DNA of 64,000 bases from Pedobacter sp014947265 (lineage in GTDB: Bacteria > Bacteroidota > Bacteroidia > Sphingobacteriales > Sphingobacteriaceae), in NCBI RefSeq assembly GCF_014947265.1, contig NZ_JADCNK010000010.1:139496-203495 (forward strand), written 5' to 3'. A program made the translations under genes and the position numbers. Below the pieces are notes generated by a model. It was not told where the DNA came from and made no database searches. It worked only from the letters and a program-made list of their open reading frames with translations. Shown here in pieces: positions 7,811 to 16,556 of the stretch (position 1 is the stretch's first letter; each line of letters opens with the position of its first letter).

Positions 7811-9868
7811 ATGAAAAAAATTCTAATTGCCATCTCCCTGTTTTTATCACTAAACTTTGCGCAGGCACAGGATTTAGTCAAAAAAATCCCATCAAATGCT
7901 TTCACAGTCGCTACTATAAAAGGCGATAATGTTTTTAAGCTCATGTTTGTTAAAGATTTCAACGAATCTTTTGTAGGCAAGAAATTATTGACGGAAACCT
8001 CTAAATCTCTGGATAAAAACTTTACCAGTATAGAAGATTTCGGGATTAACCTGGAGAAAAACATGTATTACTTCAACCAGTTGAGCGATAGTATTACCTA
8101 CAACTGTTTTTTGATCCCGATAAAAGATGCCAAAAAATTTGAAAGTTTGATTGAAAACAAAGAGAAAAAATTTACGCAGCAGGGCGATATCCGTACAATG
8201 GTTTTACCTGATAGTACGAGTATTATCAAATGGAACAATAACATGTTTTATTTTGTAACTGGAAGCATTAAAAGTTCGTTTTTTGCCGATTCTGTTAAAT
8301 CTGCCCGTTATGGGATTAAATACACAAAATATGGGTGGGATACAGTAGGATTAGATAGTGCTGCTGTGGCTGTAGATTCTGTGGCGACGGTTGCTTATCC
8401 TGAAGAGATTAATACTCCCGCTAAAGTAAAATCTTATAAAAAGACAAAAACCACTAATAAAAAGAAAAAATCATCAAAAAAAGCCACTAAAGGTAAAACA
8501 CTAAAGAAATCTACTGCTGGTAAAAAGAAAAAGCCAGTTAGTGATGGTTTTATTTATGATGGAATATCACCAGACATGCCCGATGATGCGGTAAGGGATA
8601 GTGCTGTAGCTTATGTTTCAAGCGATGTAGCAGACGCTGAAAATTATAATCAGGCTGGTGATGAAAAGCACTATCAAGAGTACCAGAAGGAACTGGCAGA
8701 ACAGGATGCCAAGAAAAAAAGACTGGCTTTTACCTGGATGACTGCTCAGGCCGATAATATTTTCAACGGCACTTACCAATCTATTGAGACAAATAAATCT
8801 TATACCTCAAGTTTGGATAACAAAGCCATTGCAGAACTTTGGGTATCTAGCCTGCAGGATGTTTACAATTCAATTGCGCCAGAATTTGGCACTTATGGCA
8901 AAGCAGGTCTCATGAAAGGTTATGGCAGTTTAAACGCCAAACTTTTTATGGATAACAAAAGTTTCCGTATTTCTACGGGCTTAGAGCTGGCTCAGGAACA
9001 AGCAGATGCTTATAAAAAAATTATGAACAGGAAGTTGAACAAAAACTTTCTGAAATATGTAGACAGTGAAAAAGCCCTTGGTTTTATGAGCTATTCTATT
9101 GATACTAAATCCTATTTAGAAGAATTCCCGAAGTTAATGAAACAAACTTACGGTTCATTTTTGGGCGGTAAAATGGAAGAGGAAATTGATCTTGGCACTG
9201 AGTTATTCAGTCTTTTGCTTGATGAAGAAGCAGTAAGCAAAGTAATTAAAGGTGATGCACTATTCGTAATCAATGGATTAAAAACCAAAGAAGTTACTTA
9301 TACCACTTATGAATATGATGATGATTACAATCAGAAAGAGGTAACAAAAACCAAAAATGAAACTTTACCTGATTTCCTTTTCATGTTCTCTTCTGAAGAT
9401 ACCAGATTGATCAACAAATTGATTAAATATGGTATTCATAAAAATATGATAACGGTTGAAAACAACATTTATAAAATTCAGGAGAAGAAAAGCCCGATTG
9501 ATATTTACTTTATGATTAAAGACGGAATTGTTTTTTTTGGTAATTCTTTAAGCGAGATGCAAAGCATCAGTAATAATCAATACAACAACAAAATCAGCAA
9601 ACTGCACAAAGACCTGTTAAGCAAAAACAATTTCAGCTTCCTGTTTAATGCTAAAAATCTTGTAGGTAAAGTGCCAGATTCGGAAATTGGTGGTGAAGAA
9701 ACCGCTAAGAAATTTAACAGTACTTTAGAAAAAATGGGCAATGTGTACATGAAATCGAACCCGATTAAGGGCAGATTGGTTTCAGCAGATATTAGCGCCG
9801 AAATTCCGAACGGACATGAAAATGCATTGAAATATTTATTCTCGTTAATTGAAAATGCAGCGAAGTAG
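7811..9868 (+). CDS. Exported DUF4836-like protein
   Basis: A 685-residue protein with a signal peptide (MKKILIAISLFLSLNFAQAQ). It opens with LVKKIPSNAFTVATIKGDN, the type of start seen in Bacteroidota DUF4836-like proteins. A strongly basic, low-complexity insert (about residues 208-247, runs of Lys with Ser and Thr) interrupts the chain; it is probably a disordered linker or a contact to negatively charged polymer. A TTYEYDDDYNQKEVTKTKN segment lies in the second half, and the downstream protein at 9941 has a matching YEYNDDFEQVEKK. This shows the two are distant paralogs. Its function is unknown and it is likely periplasmic or surface exposed. The DUF4836 link is from memory and moderate. 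Confidence 0.75.
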   Translation: MKKILIAISLFLSLNFAQAQDLVKKIPSNAFTVATIKGDNVFKLMFVKDFNESFVGKKLLTETSKSLDKNFTSIEDFGINLEKNMYYFNQLSDSITYNCFLIPIKDAKKFESLIENKEKKFTQQGDIRTMVLPDSTSIIKWNNNMFYFVTGSIKSSFFADSVKSARYGIKYTKYGWDTVGLDSAAVAVDSVATVAYPEEINTPAKVKSYKKTKTTNKKKKSSKKATKGKTLKKSTAGKKKKPVSDGFIYDGISPDMPDDAVRDSAVAYVSSDVADAENYNQAGDEKHYQEYQKELAEQDAKKKRLAFTWMTAQADNIFNGTYQSIETNKSYTSSLDNKAIAELWVSSLQDVYNSIAPEFGTYGKAGLMKGYGSLNAKLFMDNKSFRISTGLELAQEQADAYKKIMNRKLNKNFLKYVDSEKALGFMSYSIDTKSYLEEFPKLMKQTYGSFLGGKMEEEIDLGTELFSLLLDEEAVSKVIKGDALFVINGLKTKEVTYTTYEYDDDYNQKEVTKTKNETLPDFLFMFSSEDTRLINKLIKYGIHKNMITVENNIYKIQEKKSPIDIYFMIKDGIVFFGNSLSEMQSISNNQYNNKISKLHKDLLSKNNFSFLFNAKNLVGKVPDSEIGGEETAKKFNSTLEKMGNVYMKSNPIKGRLVSADISAEIPNGHENALKYLFSLIENAAK

Positions 9869-9940
9869 ATTGGTTGGCAACCTTCAGTATGCAATGCAAC
9901 AGTTAACCGATTAACCGTTTTAAACAGTTAACCATATTCC

Positions 9941-11335
9941 ATGAAGAAATTTTTAAAAATAACAGCAGCGATAGTAATATTGCTGCTGCTTTGTTATTTC
10001 GGCTTTTTCAAATACAGACAAATCCAGGCCAATAAGATATCCATCCCTGTTTCTACCAATGCTTTGCTTAAAATTAATGTTGATGAGCTATACAAAACCA
10101 TTGCAGTTAGTTATCTGAAACATCCTGGTCAATATTCAGGAGCAGACAAAAAAGGGATCAAAGAAAGGTTAACCGATTTAAACACAGGCTTAAAAATACC
10201 CGCAAACATTTATATATACACGTTAAAAGGAAGGGCTAAAAATACTTTTTTCTCATGTTTCGAAATAGCCGACAGTTTGGCATTTAACCGCTTTATTCTG
10301 AAAAAGCTTGCATTAATCAAAAAGGATACTCATTTTTTCCAGTCTGCAGACTCAACATTTTGCCTTCTGTTCAACAATAAAACGGTAAGCCTGGCATTTA
10401 CCCTGCAAAAGGAGCCGGTAAAAAATATACTGGAAGAAATACAGGCTCAGAAAAACATGGTTAAAATTAGCGATAGCAAGTTTGAGCAAATGGCCAGCTT
10501 TTCCGATCACCTGTCTTTTCAAAATGAAGAAACTTTAAGCAAAGTTAATTTTACAGATGGAAAAATTGATTTTAACAGTGAATTGGTGAATAGATGGATA
10601 GAACCTGCTGCTGAACCTAAGCATCGGATTTTAAATCCCCAAAGTACAGTGAGTATGTGGTTAAACGGGAAGTTTAAACCTGCTTTGTCTAAAAAAAATG
10701 CAGATGTAAGTCTTTCTCTACTTTCAAAAGATAGTTTTTTCAGATTTTACAAAGATTACATGGATTTTGAATGGACAAACACCATTACGCAGGTAGATAC
10801 CATTGTCGGTTACGAGTACAATGATGACTTTGAGCAGGTGGAGAAAAAAATACTTCAAGACCGGAAGATTCCATCGATTACTATAAATCTAAATGCCGAC
10901 GATAAAGCAGTGAATACTTATCTTAAATCGCTAGGCGCATTAGATCAATCTACCGGAAAGATTAGCAGTGCAATGATTCCTTTATACCAATTTTATTTTA
11001 AAGGCAGTAATGGTAATGTTCAATTAAGTACGGTTCAAAGTGCTAAACCTGATTTAAAAAGGATATCATCTGACGATTTCTTTTATTTAAAAGTTGATTT
11101 TAAAAAGTTGATCAAACAAACATCAATACCCTTAATTGCGGATAAACTGGGTACTTTTAGTCGACTGGAGATCAAAGCAAAAAGTATAGAAAAAGACAAA
11201 ATCAAACTAGAATCGGAACTTTTATTTTTAAATGAGGATAGTAACGCCTTGATCCAACTTTTAAAAACGTTTAAAAATGGATTCAACAGTTCGTTAAATT
11301 TTAATTTCAATGTTGATATTCCGACAAACAAGTAA
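9941..11335 (+). CDS. Membrane-anchored paralog of the 7811 protein
   Basis: A 464-residue protein with one N-terminal membrane segment (residues 5-25, ILLLLCYFGFF) and no clear cleavage site, so it is probably anchored with the bulk in the periplasm. It opens its mature part with SIPVSTNALLKINVDEL, parallel to IPSNAFTVATIKGDN in the upstream gene. It shares YEYNDDFEQVEKK followed by IPSITINLNADDKAVNTYLK with that protein. It lacks the Lys-rich insert. The function is unknown. It lies 72 bases after the upstream gene, in the same direction, in a likely operon with 7068 and 7811. Confidence 0.7.
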   Translation: MKKFLKITAAIVILLLLCYFGFFKYRQIQANKISIPVSTNALLKINVDELYKTIAVSYLKHPGQYSGADKKGIKERLTDLNTGLKIPANIYIYTLKGRAKNTFFSCFEIADSLAFNRFILKKLALIKKDTHFFQSADSTFCLLFNNKTVSLAFTLQKEPVKNILEEIQAQKNMVKISDSKFEQMASFSDHLSFQNEETLSKVNFTDGKIDFNSELVNRWIEPAAEPKHRILNPQSTVSMWLNGKFKPALSKKNADVSLSLLSKDSFFRFYKDYMDFEWTNTITQVDTIVGYEYNDDFEQVEKKILQDRKIPSITINLNADDKAVNTYLKSLGALDQSTGKISSAMIPLYQFYFKGSNGNVQLSTVQSAKPDLKRISSDDFFYLKVDFKKLIKQTSIPLIADKLGTFSRLEIKAKSIEKDKIKLESELLFLNEDSNALIQLLKTFKNGFNSSLNFNFNVDIPTNK

Positions 11336-11774
11336 GTATTTCCCGCAGATTCAAGGTGATTTACGCAGATTAACTGTCCATTGTACCTAAACCTGATGGA
11401 ACGGATGCCGATCCTTCATCGGCTGGAGGTACAGCTGGGCCAACCCACCACTATGCAATACAGGCCATTCATTCCAAAAAAGACAACTGAAATATGCGCT
11501 GTTATATTTTTTCCCACTGATTTTAGATGATTTACGCAGATTAAAATTTCTGCGCGAGCAAATAAAAAGGCTTTGCAGTTACTAAAGAGGGAATCTATCA
11601 AGATAGATTTCTCGACTTCGTTGCACTCCGCTCGAAATGACGATTACTCCATAAAAAAGCCCTGCAGTTATTAAATCTGCAAGGCTTTATTCCCCTTTTG
11701 TTTGATAAGCCACCAAACATGGGTTTTGATTACTTCCCGATGAAAAACCGGGATTCGCAATGACGATTAGTTGA
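11336..11774. repeat. Repeat-filled intergenic region before gdhA end
   Basis: This 439-bp gap contains no gene I can support. It holds two copies of a motif of the form CCCRCWGATT, a spacer, then GATTTACGCAGATTAA (about 11341-11373 and 11512-11542); half of a GTCAT/ATGAC element (11604-11643, ending CTCGAAATGACG); a second worn ATGACG end near 11764; and the gdhA terminator. A segment at 11565-11580 repeats part of that terminator. Confidence 0.6.
11652..11688 (-). terminator. Intrinsic terminator of gdhA
   Basis: A 12-bp stem with one mismatch (arms 11656-11667 and 11677-11688) and a 9-nt loop. On the minus strand it is followed by six T residues. It lies 87 bases past the gdhA stop codon. 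Confidence 0.72.
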
Positions 11775-13196
11775 TTATGGCCAAACGCCTAAATTCATAT
11801 AAGAAACGGCAATTTTATCAATTGAATTTACAAAAGCAGCAGTTCTCAAGGTTTGCGTGCCTGGTTTGTTCATCAATGTTTCGCGGATTTCATGATAAGA
11901 ATGGATCATAGTATCTTCTAAACCAGAGTTTACCAATTCCATTTCTGATGCGCCTTTAACAATCATTAAACGGTGCTCCGGAAGGATGGTTTTACCGGTT
12001 AAGTTCTCTAAAGTATTGATCAGATTGGCATTTGAGTTAGCTGCATAACGGTTCTCCATACGGCCAAATGCCACATGTGAAAGGTTTTTCAGCCATTCGA
12101 AATAAGAAACCGTAACACCACCTGCATTACAATACATATCAGGAATGATGATGCCGCCCATCTCTGTAAAAATGGCTTCAGCTTCTGGTGTAGTTGGTCC
12201 GTTTGCACCTTCAGCAATAATTTTTGCTTTGATATTGCGGATATTAAGCTCCGTAAACTGGTTTTCTAATGCTGCCGGAACAATGATATCGCAATCTTGC
12301 TCTAAACCTTCCATTGAATTTTTAAAGCTGGTAGCACCAGGGAAATCTAAAATTGAACCTGTGTTTTTGCGATGTGCAAAAACCTCATCAACGTTTAATC
12401 CATTAGGATTATAAATAGCACCTTCAAACTCACAAAGCCCGACAATTGTAGCACCAAATTCGGCTAAAAATTTAGCTGAGTGATAACCTACGTTACCTAA
12501 TCCCTGTACAATTACCCTTTTATCGCCTAAACCAGCTTTAAAACCGATTTTAGCCATATCCTCTGCTACTTCAACACATTCGCGTACGGCGTAAGCTACC
12601 CCACGGCCTGTAGCTTCTTTACGTCCACGAATACCATGTAAAGCAATTGGCTTACCAGTTACACAGCCTAAAGCATCTAACTGACCAGGATTCATGGTCA
12701 TATAAGTATCGGCTATCCAGCTCATTTCGCGTTCGCCAGATCCGTAATCCGGAGCAGGAACATCAATACCAGGGCCTATAAAGTTTTTCTTAATTAATTC
12801 TGTGGTATAACGACGTGTGATGGTTTCCAGTTCGGCAACACTGTATTGTTTCGTATTGATTTTGATACCACCTTTTGCACCGCCAAACGGAACGTTAACA
12901 ATAGCACATTTGTAAGTCATTAAGGCAGCAAGCGCCATCACTTCATCTTCGTTAACCATTTCACTGTAACGGATACCACCCTTTGTAGGGCTCATGTGAT
13001 GAGAGTGCTCAACACGCCAGGCATCAATTACTTCAAAACCGTTTCCGCGGCGGATTGGAAATTGGAAACGATATACACTATTACATGTTTTAATCTGGTT
13101 CAATAAACCTTCCGGATGATTGGTGAATTGAGCCGCACTGTCAAAGTTTTTACAAACATCTGCAAAGAACTTGTTCTCGTCTGCTAGATTAGCCAT
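11775..13196 (-). CDS. gdhA: Glutamate dehydrogenase (Glu/Leu/Phe/Val dehydrogenase family)
   Basis: A 473-residue cytoplasmic enzyme that interconverts glutamate and 2-oxoglutarate plus ammonia. The substrate-binding lysines are visible at K72 (TKGGIR), K96 (TYKCA) and K108 (PFGGAKGGI), with the catalytic aspartate at D150 (PAPDYGSG). The nucleotide fold carries GLGNVG (232-237) followed by an acidic segment, LCEFEGA. The length and the GPGIDVPAPD motif fit the hexameric class. NAD or NADP preference cannot be read safely. It is monocistronic, with its own terminator downstream and a 432-bp AT-rich upstream region. Confidence 0.94.
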   Translation of the reverse strand: MANLADENKFFADVCKNFDSAAQFTNHPEGLLNQIKTCNSVYRFQFPIRRGNGFEVIDAWRVEHSHHMSPTKGGIRYSEMVNEDEVMALAALMTYKCAIVNVPFGGAKGGIKINTKQYSVAELETITRRYTTELIKKNFIGPGIDVPAPDYGSGEREMSWIADTYMTMNPGQLDALGCVTGKPIALHGIRGRKEATGRGVAYAVRECVEVAEDMAKIGFKAGLGDKRVIVQGLGNVGYHSAKFLAEFGATIVGLCEFEGAIYNPNGLNVDEVFAHRKNTGSILDFPGATSFKNSMEGLEQDCDIIVPAALENQFTELNIRNIKAKIIAEGANGPTTPEAEAIFTEMGGIIIPDMYCNAGGVTVSYFEWLKNLSHVAFGRMENRYAANSNANLINTLENLTGKTILPEHRLMIVKGASEMELVNSGLEDTMIHSYHEIRETLMNKPGTQTLRTAAFVNSIDKIAVSYMNLGVWP

Positions 13197-13559
13197 TATT
13201 TATTTTTTATATTGAATAAGTTTTCGGTGCAAAATTGCCTAAAAAAACTGCACATATCCAAATGCAAAAATACTTAGTGTATAGCTAACACCACCCTATC
13301 CAGGCTTTAAAACAGGTTTTATACCGTTTATACAAAACTGTTCAAAAACAATATTTAAATAGGTTTAAACAAGGATATATTGATACCTCAAGCCGATTAA
13401 AACGACTATTTTCATAGGTTTTTTTATTGATTATTTAGACGAAAAAAAATTACAAAAAAAATATCCACAAGGCTATTTTATTGCTAAACTAATTAATCAA
13501 CAAACCGAAACACCCTTAAAATTACGAATATCATAAATTTTGCATCAGAAATAAGACAT
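13197..13559. other. AT-rich upstream region of gdhA
   Basis: No coding region is visible here. A minus-strand TATTTTTG (13265-13272) fits a -7 box for gdhA with a leader of about 65 bases. The rest is A/T-rich with long A and T runs and no clear repeats. Confidence 0.45.
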
Positions 13560-13590
13560 AAAAAAGGAGATCAATATAATTTTGATCTCC
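13560..13590 (-). terminator. Intrinsic terminator of the ccmB-ccmC-ccmD cluster
   Basis: A perfect 9-bp stem, GGAGATCAA / TTGATCTCC (13566-13574 and 13582-13590), with a 7-nt loop. It is followed on the minus strand by TTTTTT. A second small hairpin (arms 13607-13612 and 13623-13628) lies between it and the stop codon of the CcmD-like gene. Confidence 0.75.
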
Positions 13591-13628
13591 GTTAAAAATT
13601 AATCTGGACGGTTGTAATTATGACCGTC

Positions 13629-13847
13629 TTATTTATTGATGTGGTTTTCTTTTTCGATTTTCTTCAATCTTTTATCGATCGAGAAAAGATAGGCCAAGAG
13701 GCCAACCAGTATAATTACGATACAAATTACCACAACATATATCTTTCCATTGCTGCGAAGGCTATCAGCCATTTCCACGCCATTATCTTGTGCAAATAAC
13801 TGCATAGTGACCATCATTAATATCAGGGAGAAAAATATCTTCTTCAT
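13629..13847 (-). CDS. ccmD: CcmD-like small membrane protein
   Basis: A 72-residue protein with an N-terminal hydrophobic segment ending in LFAQ (probably a signal peptide), a second membrane helix (about residues 36-55) and a charged C-terminal tail, DKRLKKIEKE. This is the size and layout of CcmD-family proteins, which hold CcmC and CcmE together in the ABC-type heme-handling complex. It starts one base after the ccmC stop codon, which supports the assignment more than its sequence does. Confidence 0.75.
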   Translation of the reverse strand: MKKIFFSLILMMVTMQLFAQDNGVEMADSLRSNGKIYVVVICIVIILVGLLAYLFSIDKRLKKIEKENHINK

Positions 13848-14510
13848 TTAGTTATGTTGTTGTTTGTTTTCAATATTGCGAATTCTGAAACGGATAGTGT
13901 ACACCCAGTAACCGATCAATATCCAGCCTAAACATGCAGGATAGAACACCATGCGCATACGGCTATCCAAATCGTAACTGTTAAAACCAGGATTGCCACC
14001 GTTGCCCGGGTGTAATGAATCTTTTAAACGTGGCAAAACAAAAAGTAATACCACCATCATTGGGAAGGCAAAAATATTGTAAATGGCCGAAATCTTAGCC
14101 CTTTTCTGTTCTTCATCAATTGCATTCCGGAGAATTAAGTAAGCAAAATAGAGTAAAACAGAAATAGCGGCAAAATTTTGTTTAGGATCGAAACTCCAAA
14201 ACTGTCCCCAGGTATATTTAGCCCATATGGCACCGGTAACCAAACCCAAAAGGCCAAAAACAATCCCGGCATTTACACTCTCCACAGCCTTAATATCGTC
14301 GATTTCACTCTTGCTACTCAGTGACTTTACACTATAGAAAACTGAGATCGAAAAAAGTACAATCATGGCAAACCACATCGGAACATGGAAATACAGGTTG
14401 CGGATCGTTTCGTTTAAAATAGCCAAATGAGGTACACCCAGTAACAATCCTGCAATCGCAGTATAAATTACCAGAACTGAACCTAAAATTTTCCACCAAA
14501 TTTTATGCAT
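13848..14510 (-). CDS. ccmC: Heme exporter/handling protein CcmC
   Basis: A 220-residue membrane protein with six predicted helices. It presents heme to CcmE. The WWD-type heme segment is WGQFWSFDPKQNFAAI (101-116), a variant of the usual WGTWWVWDxR. The flanking histidines are H42 (YFHVPMWF) and H167 (SLHPGNGG). The CcmD-like gene follows immediately and ccmB precedes it by 70 bases, so the three genes are one transcription unit. ccmE and ccmF lie 7 kb away. Confidence 0.93.
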   Translation of the reverse strand: MHKIWWKILGSVLVIYTAIAGLLLGVPHLAILNETIRNLYFHVPMWFAMIVLFSISVFYSVKSLSSKSEIDDIKAVESVNAGIVFGLLGLVTGAIWAKYTWGQFWSFDPKQNFAAISVLLYFAYLILRNAIDEEQKRAKISAIYNIFAFPMMVVLLFVLPRLKDSLHPGNGGNPGFNSYDLDSRMRMVFYPACLGWILIGYWVYTIRFRIRNIENKQQHN

Positions 14511-14580
14511 ATTTATATTTAATTATTGAATGATTGAGTATTGAATGTAGATTCCATCATCCGTTTTCCATCTTCCATAT

Positions 14581-15246
14581 TTAATCCCTCCAAAGGTAAG
14601 GAAATAACAATAAAGAGGTTGCCACCATCAGCACATTCACCACCAGCAACATCGCAATTTCATCGTAACTATTCTCCCATGGCAAGCCGTCGACCGCATT
14701 TTTAGCCAGTTTTATCAAAAGGATCAATACCGGAATAATGATCGGAAAACTTAATATCGCCATTAACATACCACCATTACCAGCCTTACTTGCAATGGCC
14801 GAAACCATGGTAAACACGGTAGAGAAACTCATACTACCCAATACCACGGCCACGTAATACAATAGCATATCGGGCGGCGTAAAGGAATCGAAAACCAAAG
14901 TATAAAAGCCCAATGCTATAGTGGTAAGCACCAACATCAAAAGGGTATTATAAACTGTTTTAGAAATCAAAACCGCAGCCGGACTTGCCAAAATATAACT
15001 GTAGAGTTGTTGCCCCTTGGTTTCCTGTAAAAAGCTCTTTGAAACGCCATTTATAGAGGCAAAAAGCATGATAATCCAGAAAAGCGCGTTCCAGGTTAAT
15101 TTATCGCCAAGGCTTACAAACGACAGGTAACAGGTAAAAATAGTAGAAACCACATAGAGCAGTACGCCGTTAATGGTATATTTGGAGCGCCACTCTAACA
15201 ATACTTCCTTGTGAATTAAATATTTAACCTCTTTGGCCAATTGCAT
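14581..15246 (-). CDS. ccmB: Heme ABC exporter permease CcmB
   Basis: A 221-residue membrane protein with six helices, the permease subunit of the CcmAB transporter. I start it at 15246 (MQLAKEVKYLIHKEVLLEWR); the open frame runs about 75 codons further upstream but that part is repeat-rich and unlike the family. A -7 box (15252-15259) just before this start supports the choice. Family features are the amphipathic start KxVxYLIHKExxLEWR and the glycine-rich helix SKAGNGGMLMAILSFPIIIPVLILLIK-like region near residue 150. No ccmA ATPase gene is in the window. Confidence 0.9.
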   Translation of the reverse strand: MQLAKEVKYLIHKEVLLEWRSKYTINGVLLYVVSTIFTCYLSFVSLGDKLTWNALFWIIMLFASINGVSKSFLQETKGQQLYSYILASPAAVLISKTVYNTLLMLVLTTIALGFYTLVFDSFTPPDMLLYYVAVVLGSMSFSTVFTMVSAIASKAGNGGMLMAILSFPIIIPVLILLIKLAKNAVDGLPWENSYDEIAMLLVVNVLMVATSLLLFPYLWRD

Positions 15247-15251
15247 AACCG

Positions 15252-15259
15252 CAAAGATA
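15252..15259 (-). promoter_or_regulatory. TAnnTTTG -7 box for ccmB
   Basis: The minus strand reads TATCTTTG five bases before the ccmB start codon. Transcription would begin at or next to the ATG, so a longer N-terminus is not possible from this promoter. Confidence 0.5.
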
Positions 15260-15347
15260 CTTTTATTGATAAATATTGCATGCTTAAATTGTTGTATTGT
15301 TGTAATTTTGTTTGGAAACTCATTTAGCCACGGGAACGCAGAGAAAG

Positions 15348-15607
15348 ATTTAACCACAGATAAAAGGATAAACACAGATGGTATTTTCAAAGCAGTATAC
15401 TCGGGATTACAGGCATTTAAAATTAATTGGCCACGGAGGCAGAGAAAACACGGAGAAAGACCATTAAACACAGATGCTATTCTTTCGAAGTAGCATAAAC
15501 GAGGGTAAAGGTATTTAAAATTTAATTAGACAAGTAGACACAGAAAACACTAAGAAAAACAATATGCACAAAAATCTGTGTTCATCTGTGTAAATCTGTG
15601 GTTAAAT
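15348..15607. repeat. Element bounded by ACCACAGAT / ATCTGTGGT ends
   Basis: A 260-bp intergenic element with perfect 14-bp inverted ends (ATTTAACCACAGAT at 15348-15361, its complement at 15594-15607). Inside are repeated pieces such as AAACACAGAT, CCACGGAGGCAGAGAAAACAC and ATCTGTGTTCATCTGTG. Its right end is 6 bases before the ogt start codon, so it must form the ogt leader. Shorter relatives lie at 29369-29433, 56724-56803 and near 11340 and 11520. Confidence 0.65.
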
Positions 15608-15613
15608 AGAAAT

Positions 15614-16093
15614 ATGAACTACGCATCAGTTATAGAAACGCCTATTGGCAGATTAAGCATCTTGGCTGATGAGGATTTTGTGCATGCCGTTACTTTTGAA
15701 GAAAAGGATATTGCTGATTTGATAGAAAACGAACTCACCATAAAAGTTGCCAACCAATTAAAAGCATATTTTAATGGAAAGCTTCGGGATTTCGATTTCC
15801 CGATGAAACAGAAAGGAACCGGTTTTCAACAGGAGGTTTGGCAAAATTTATTAACCATTCCTTTTGGCGAAACCACCTCATACGCTAAATTTTCTGCACA
15901 CAATCCATTAGCGATCAGGGCTATTGCTGCAGCAAATGGAAAAAACAATATTGCCATTGTAGTACCATGCCATAGGGTAATTGGCAGTAACGGCAAACTG
16001 GTTGGTTATGCCGGTGGATTGTGGCGTAAACAGTGGCTGCTACAACATGAACGTGAGGTTGCCAAAAAAGGACAAACAGAATTAAAATTTTAA
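15614..16093 (+). CDS. ogt: Methylated-DNA--protein-cysteine methyltransferase
   Basis: A 159-residue DNA repair protein that moves a methyl group from O6-methylguanine to its own cysteine. The acceptor is C119 in the signature IVVPCHRVIG. The helix-turn-helix region (FQQEVWQNLLTIPFGETTSYAKF, about 71-93) includes the FGETTSY segment that enters the minor groove and flips the base. I start it at 15614 (MNYASVIETPIG), which matches the usual N-terminus; the frame is open upstream, through the repeat element. It has no Ada-type regulatory domain, so Ogt/MGMT type. Confidence 0.93.
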   Translation: MNYASVIETPIGRLSILADEDFVHAVTFEEKDIADLIENELTIKVANQLKAYFNGKLRDFDFPMKQKGTGFQQEVWQNLLTIPFGETTSYAKFSAHNPLAIRAIAAANGKNNIAIVVPCHRVIGSNGKLVGYAGGLWRKQWLLQHEREVAKKGQTELKF

Positions 16094-16110
16094 AACCATA
16101 ATTTTAGCAG

Positions 16111-16500
16111 ATGAATAACGATCAAGCCGGAACTCCAAACAACTACTTAAAAGCAATGCGATTAATCAATATTGAGGGCGACAAATGCGCTTTTGAAAAG
16201 GGTAAAATACCGATCCGCCAACATATTAATGCGAACTATTTTTTCGCCCAAACTGATGTATCAACTTTAGAGAAAATCCCCCACCCTGCACCGAGGAGGC
16301 AATATGTAATTACACTTAAGGGTAAACTCCAGTTTACAGTAAGCAATGGCGAAACTTTTATGATTGAACCCGGGATTATCCTTATTGCCAATGATACTGC
16401 CGGAGAAGGACATACCTGGGAAGTTACAGATGGCAATGAATGGGAAAGGATCTATATTCCATTGGAAGAAGATACCGATGATTATTTTATTGCAGATTAA
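16111..16500 (+). CDS. Small cupin-like protein
   Basis: A 129-residue cytoplasmic protein with a predicted single cupin barrel. The glycine-marked segments are YVITLKGKLQFTVSNGETFMIEPGIILIANDTAGEGHTWE, about residues 66-108, where G-x-L/F-x-G and PG-x-x-L-x-x-x match cupin motifs 1 and 2. Only one or two histidines are in place, so metal binding is uncertain. It starts 17 bases after ogt and precedes a lipocalin, in a possible three-gene unit. The substrate is unknown. Confidence 0.7.
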   Translation: MNNDQAGTPNNYLKAMRLINIEGDKCAFEKGKIPIRQHINANYFFAQTDVSTLEKIPHPAPRRQYVITLKGKLQFTVSNGETFMIEPGIILIANDTAGEGHTWEVTDGNEWERIYIPLEEDTDDYFIAD

Positions 16501-16556
16501 GATCCTCAAAACCAAGATTAAGCCAATTTCGTAAGTCATATCAAACCTATGATTTT

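Noticed and set aside
11416..11601. Minus-strand frame of 61 codons
   Set aside because: It lies in repeat-rich DNA and has no coding signature.
15233..15493. Plus-strand frame of 86 codons
   Set aside because: It covers the ccmB promoter and the ACCACAGAT element and has no family resemblance.
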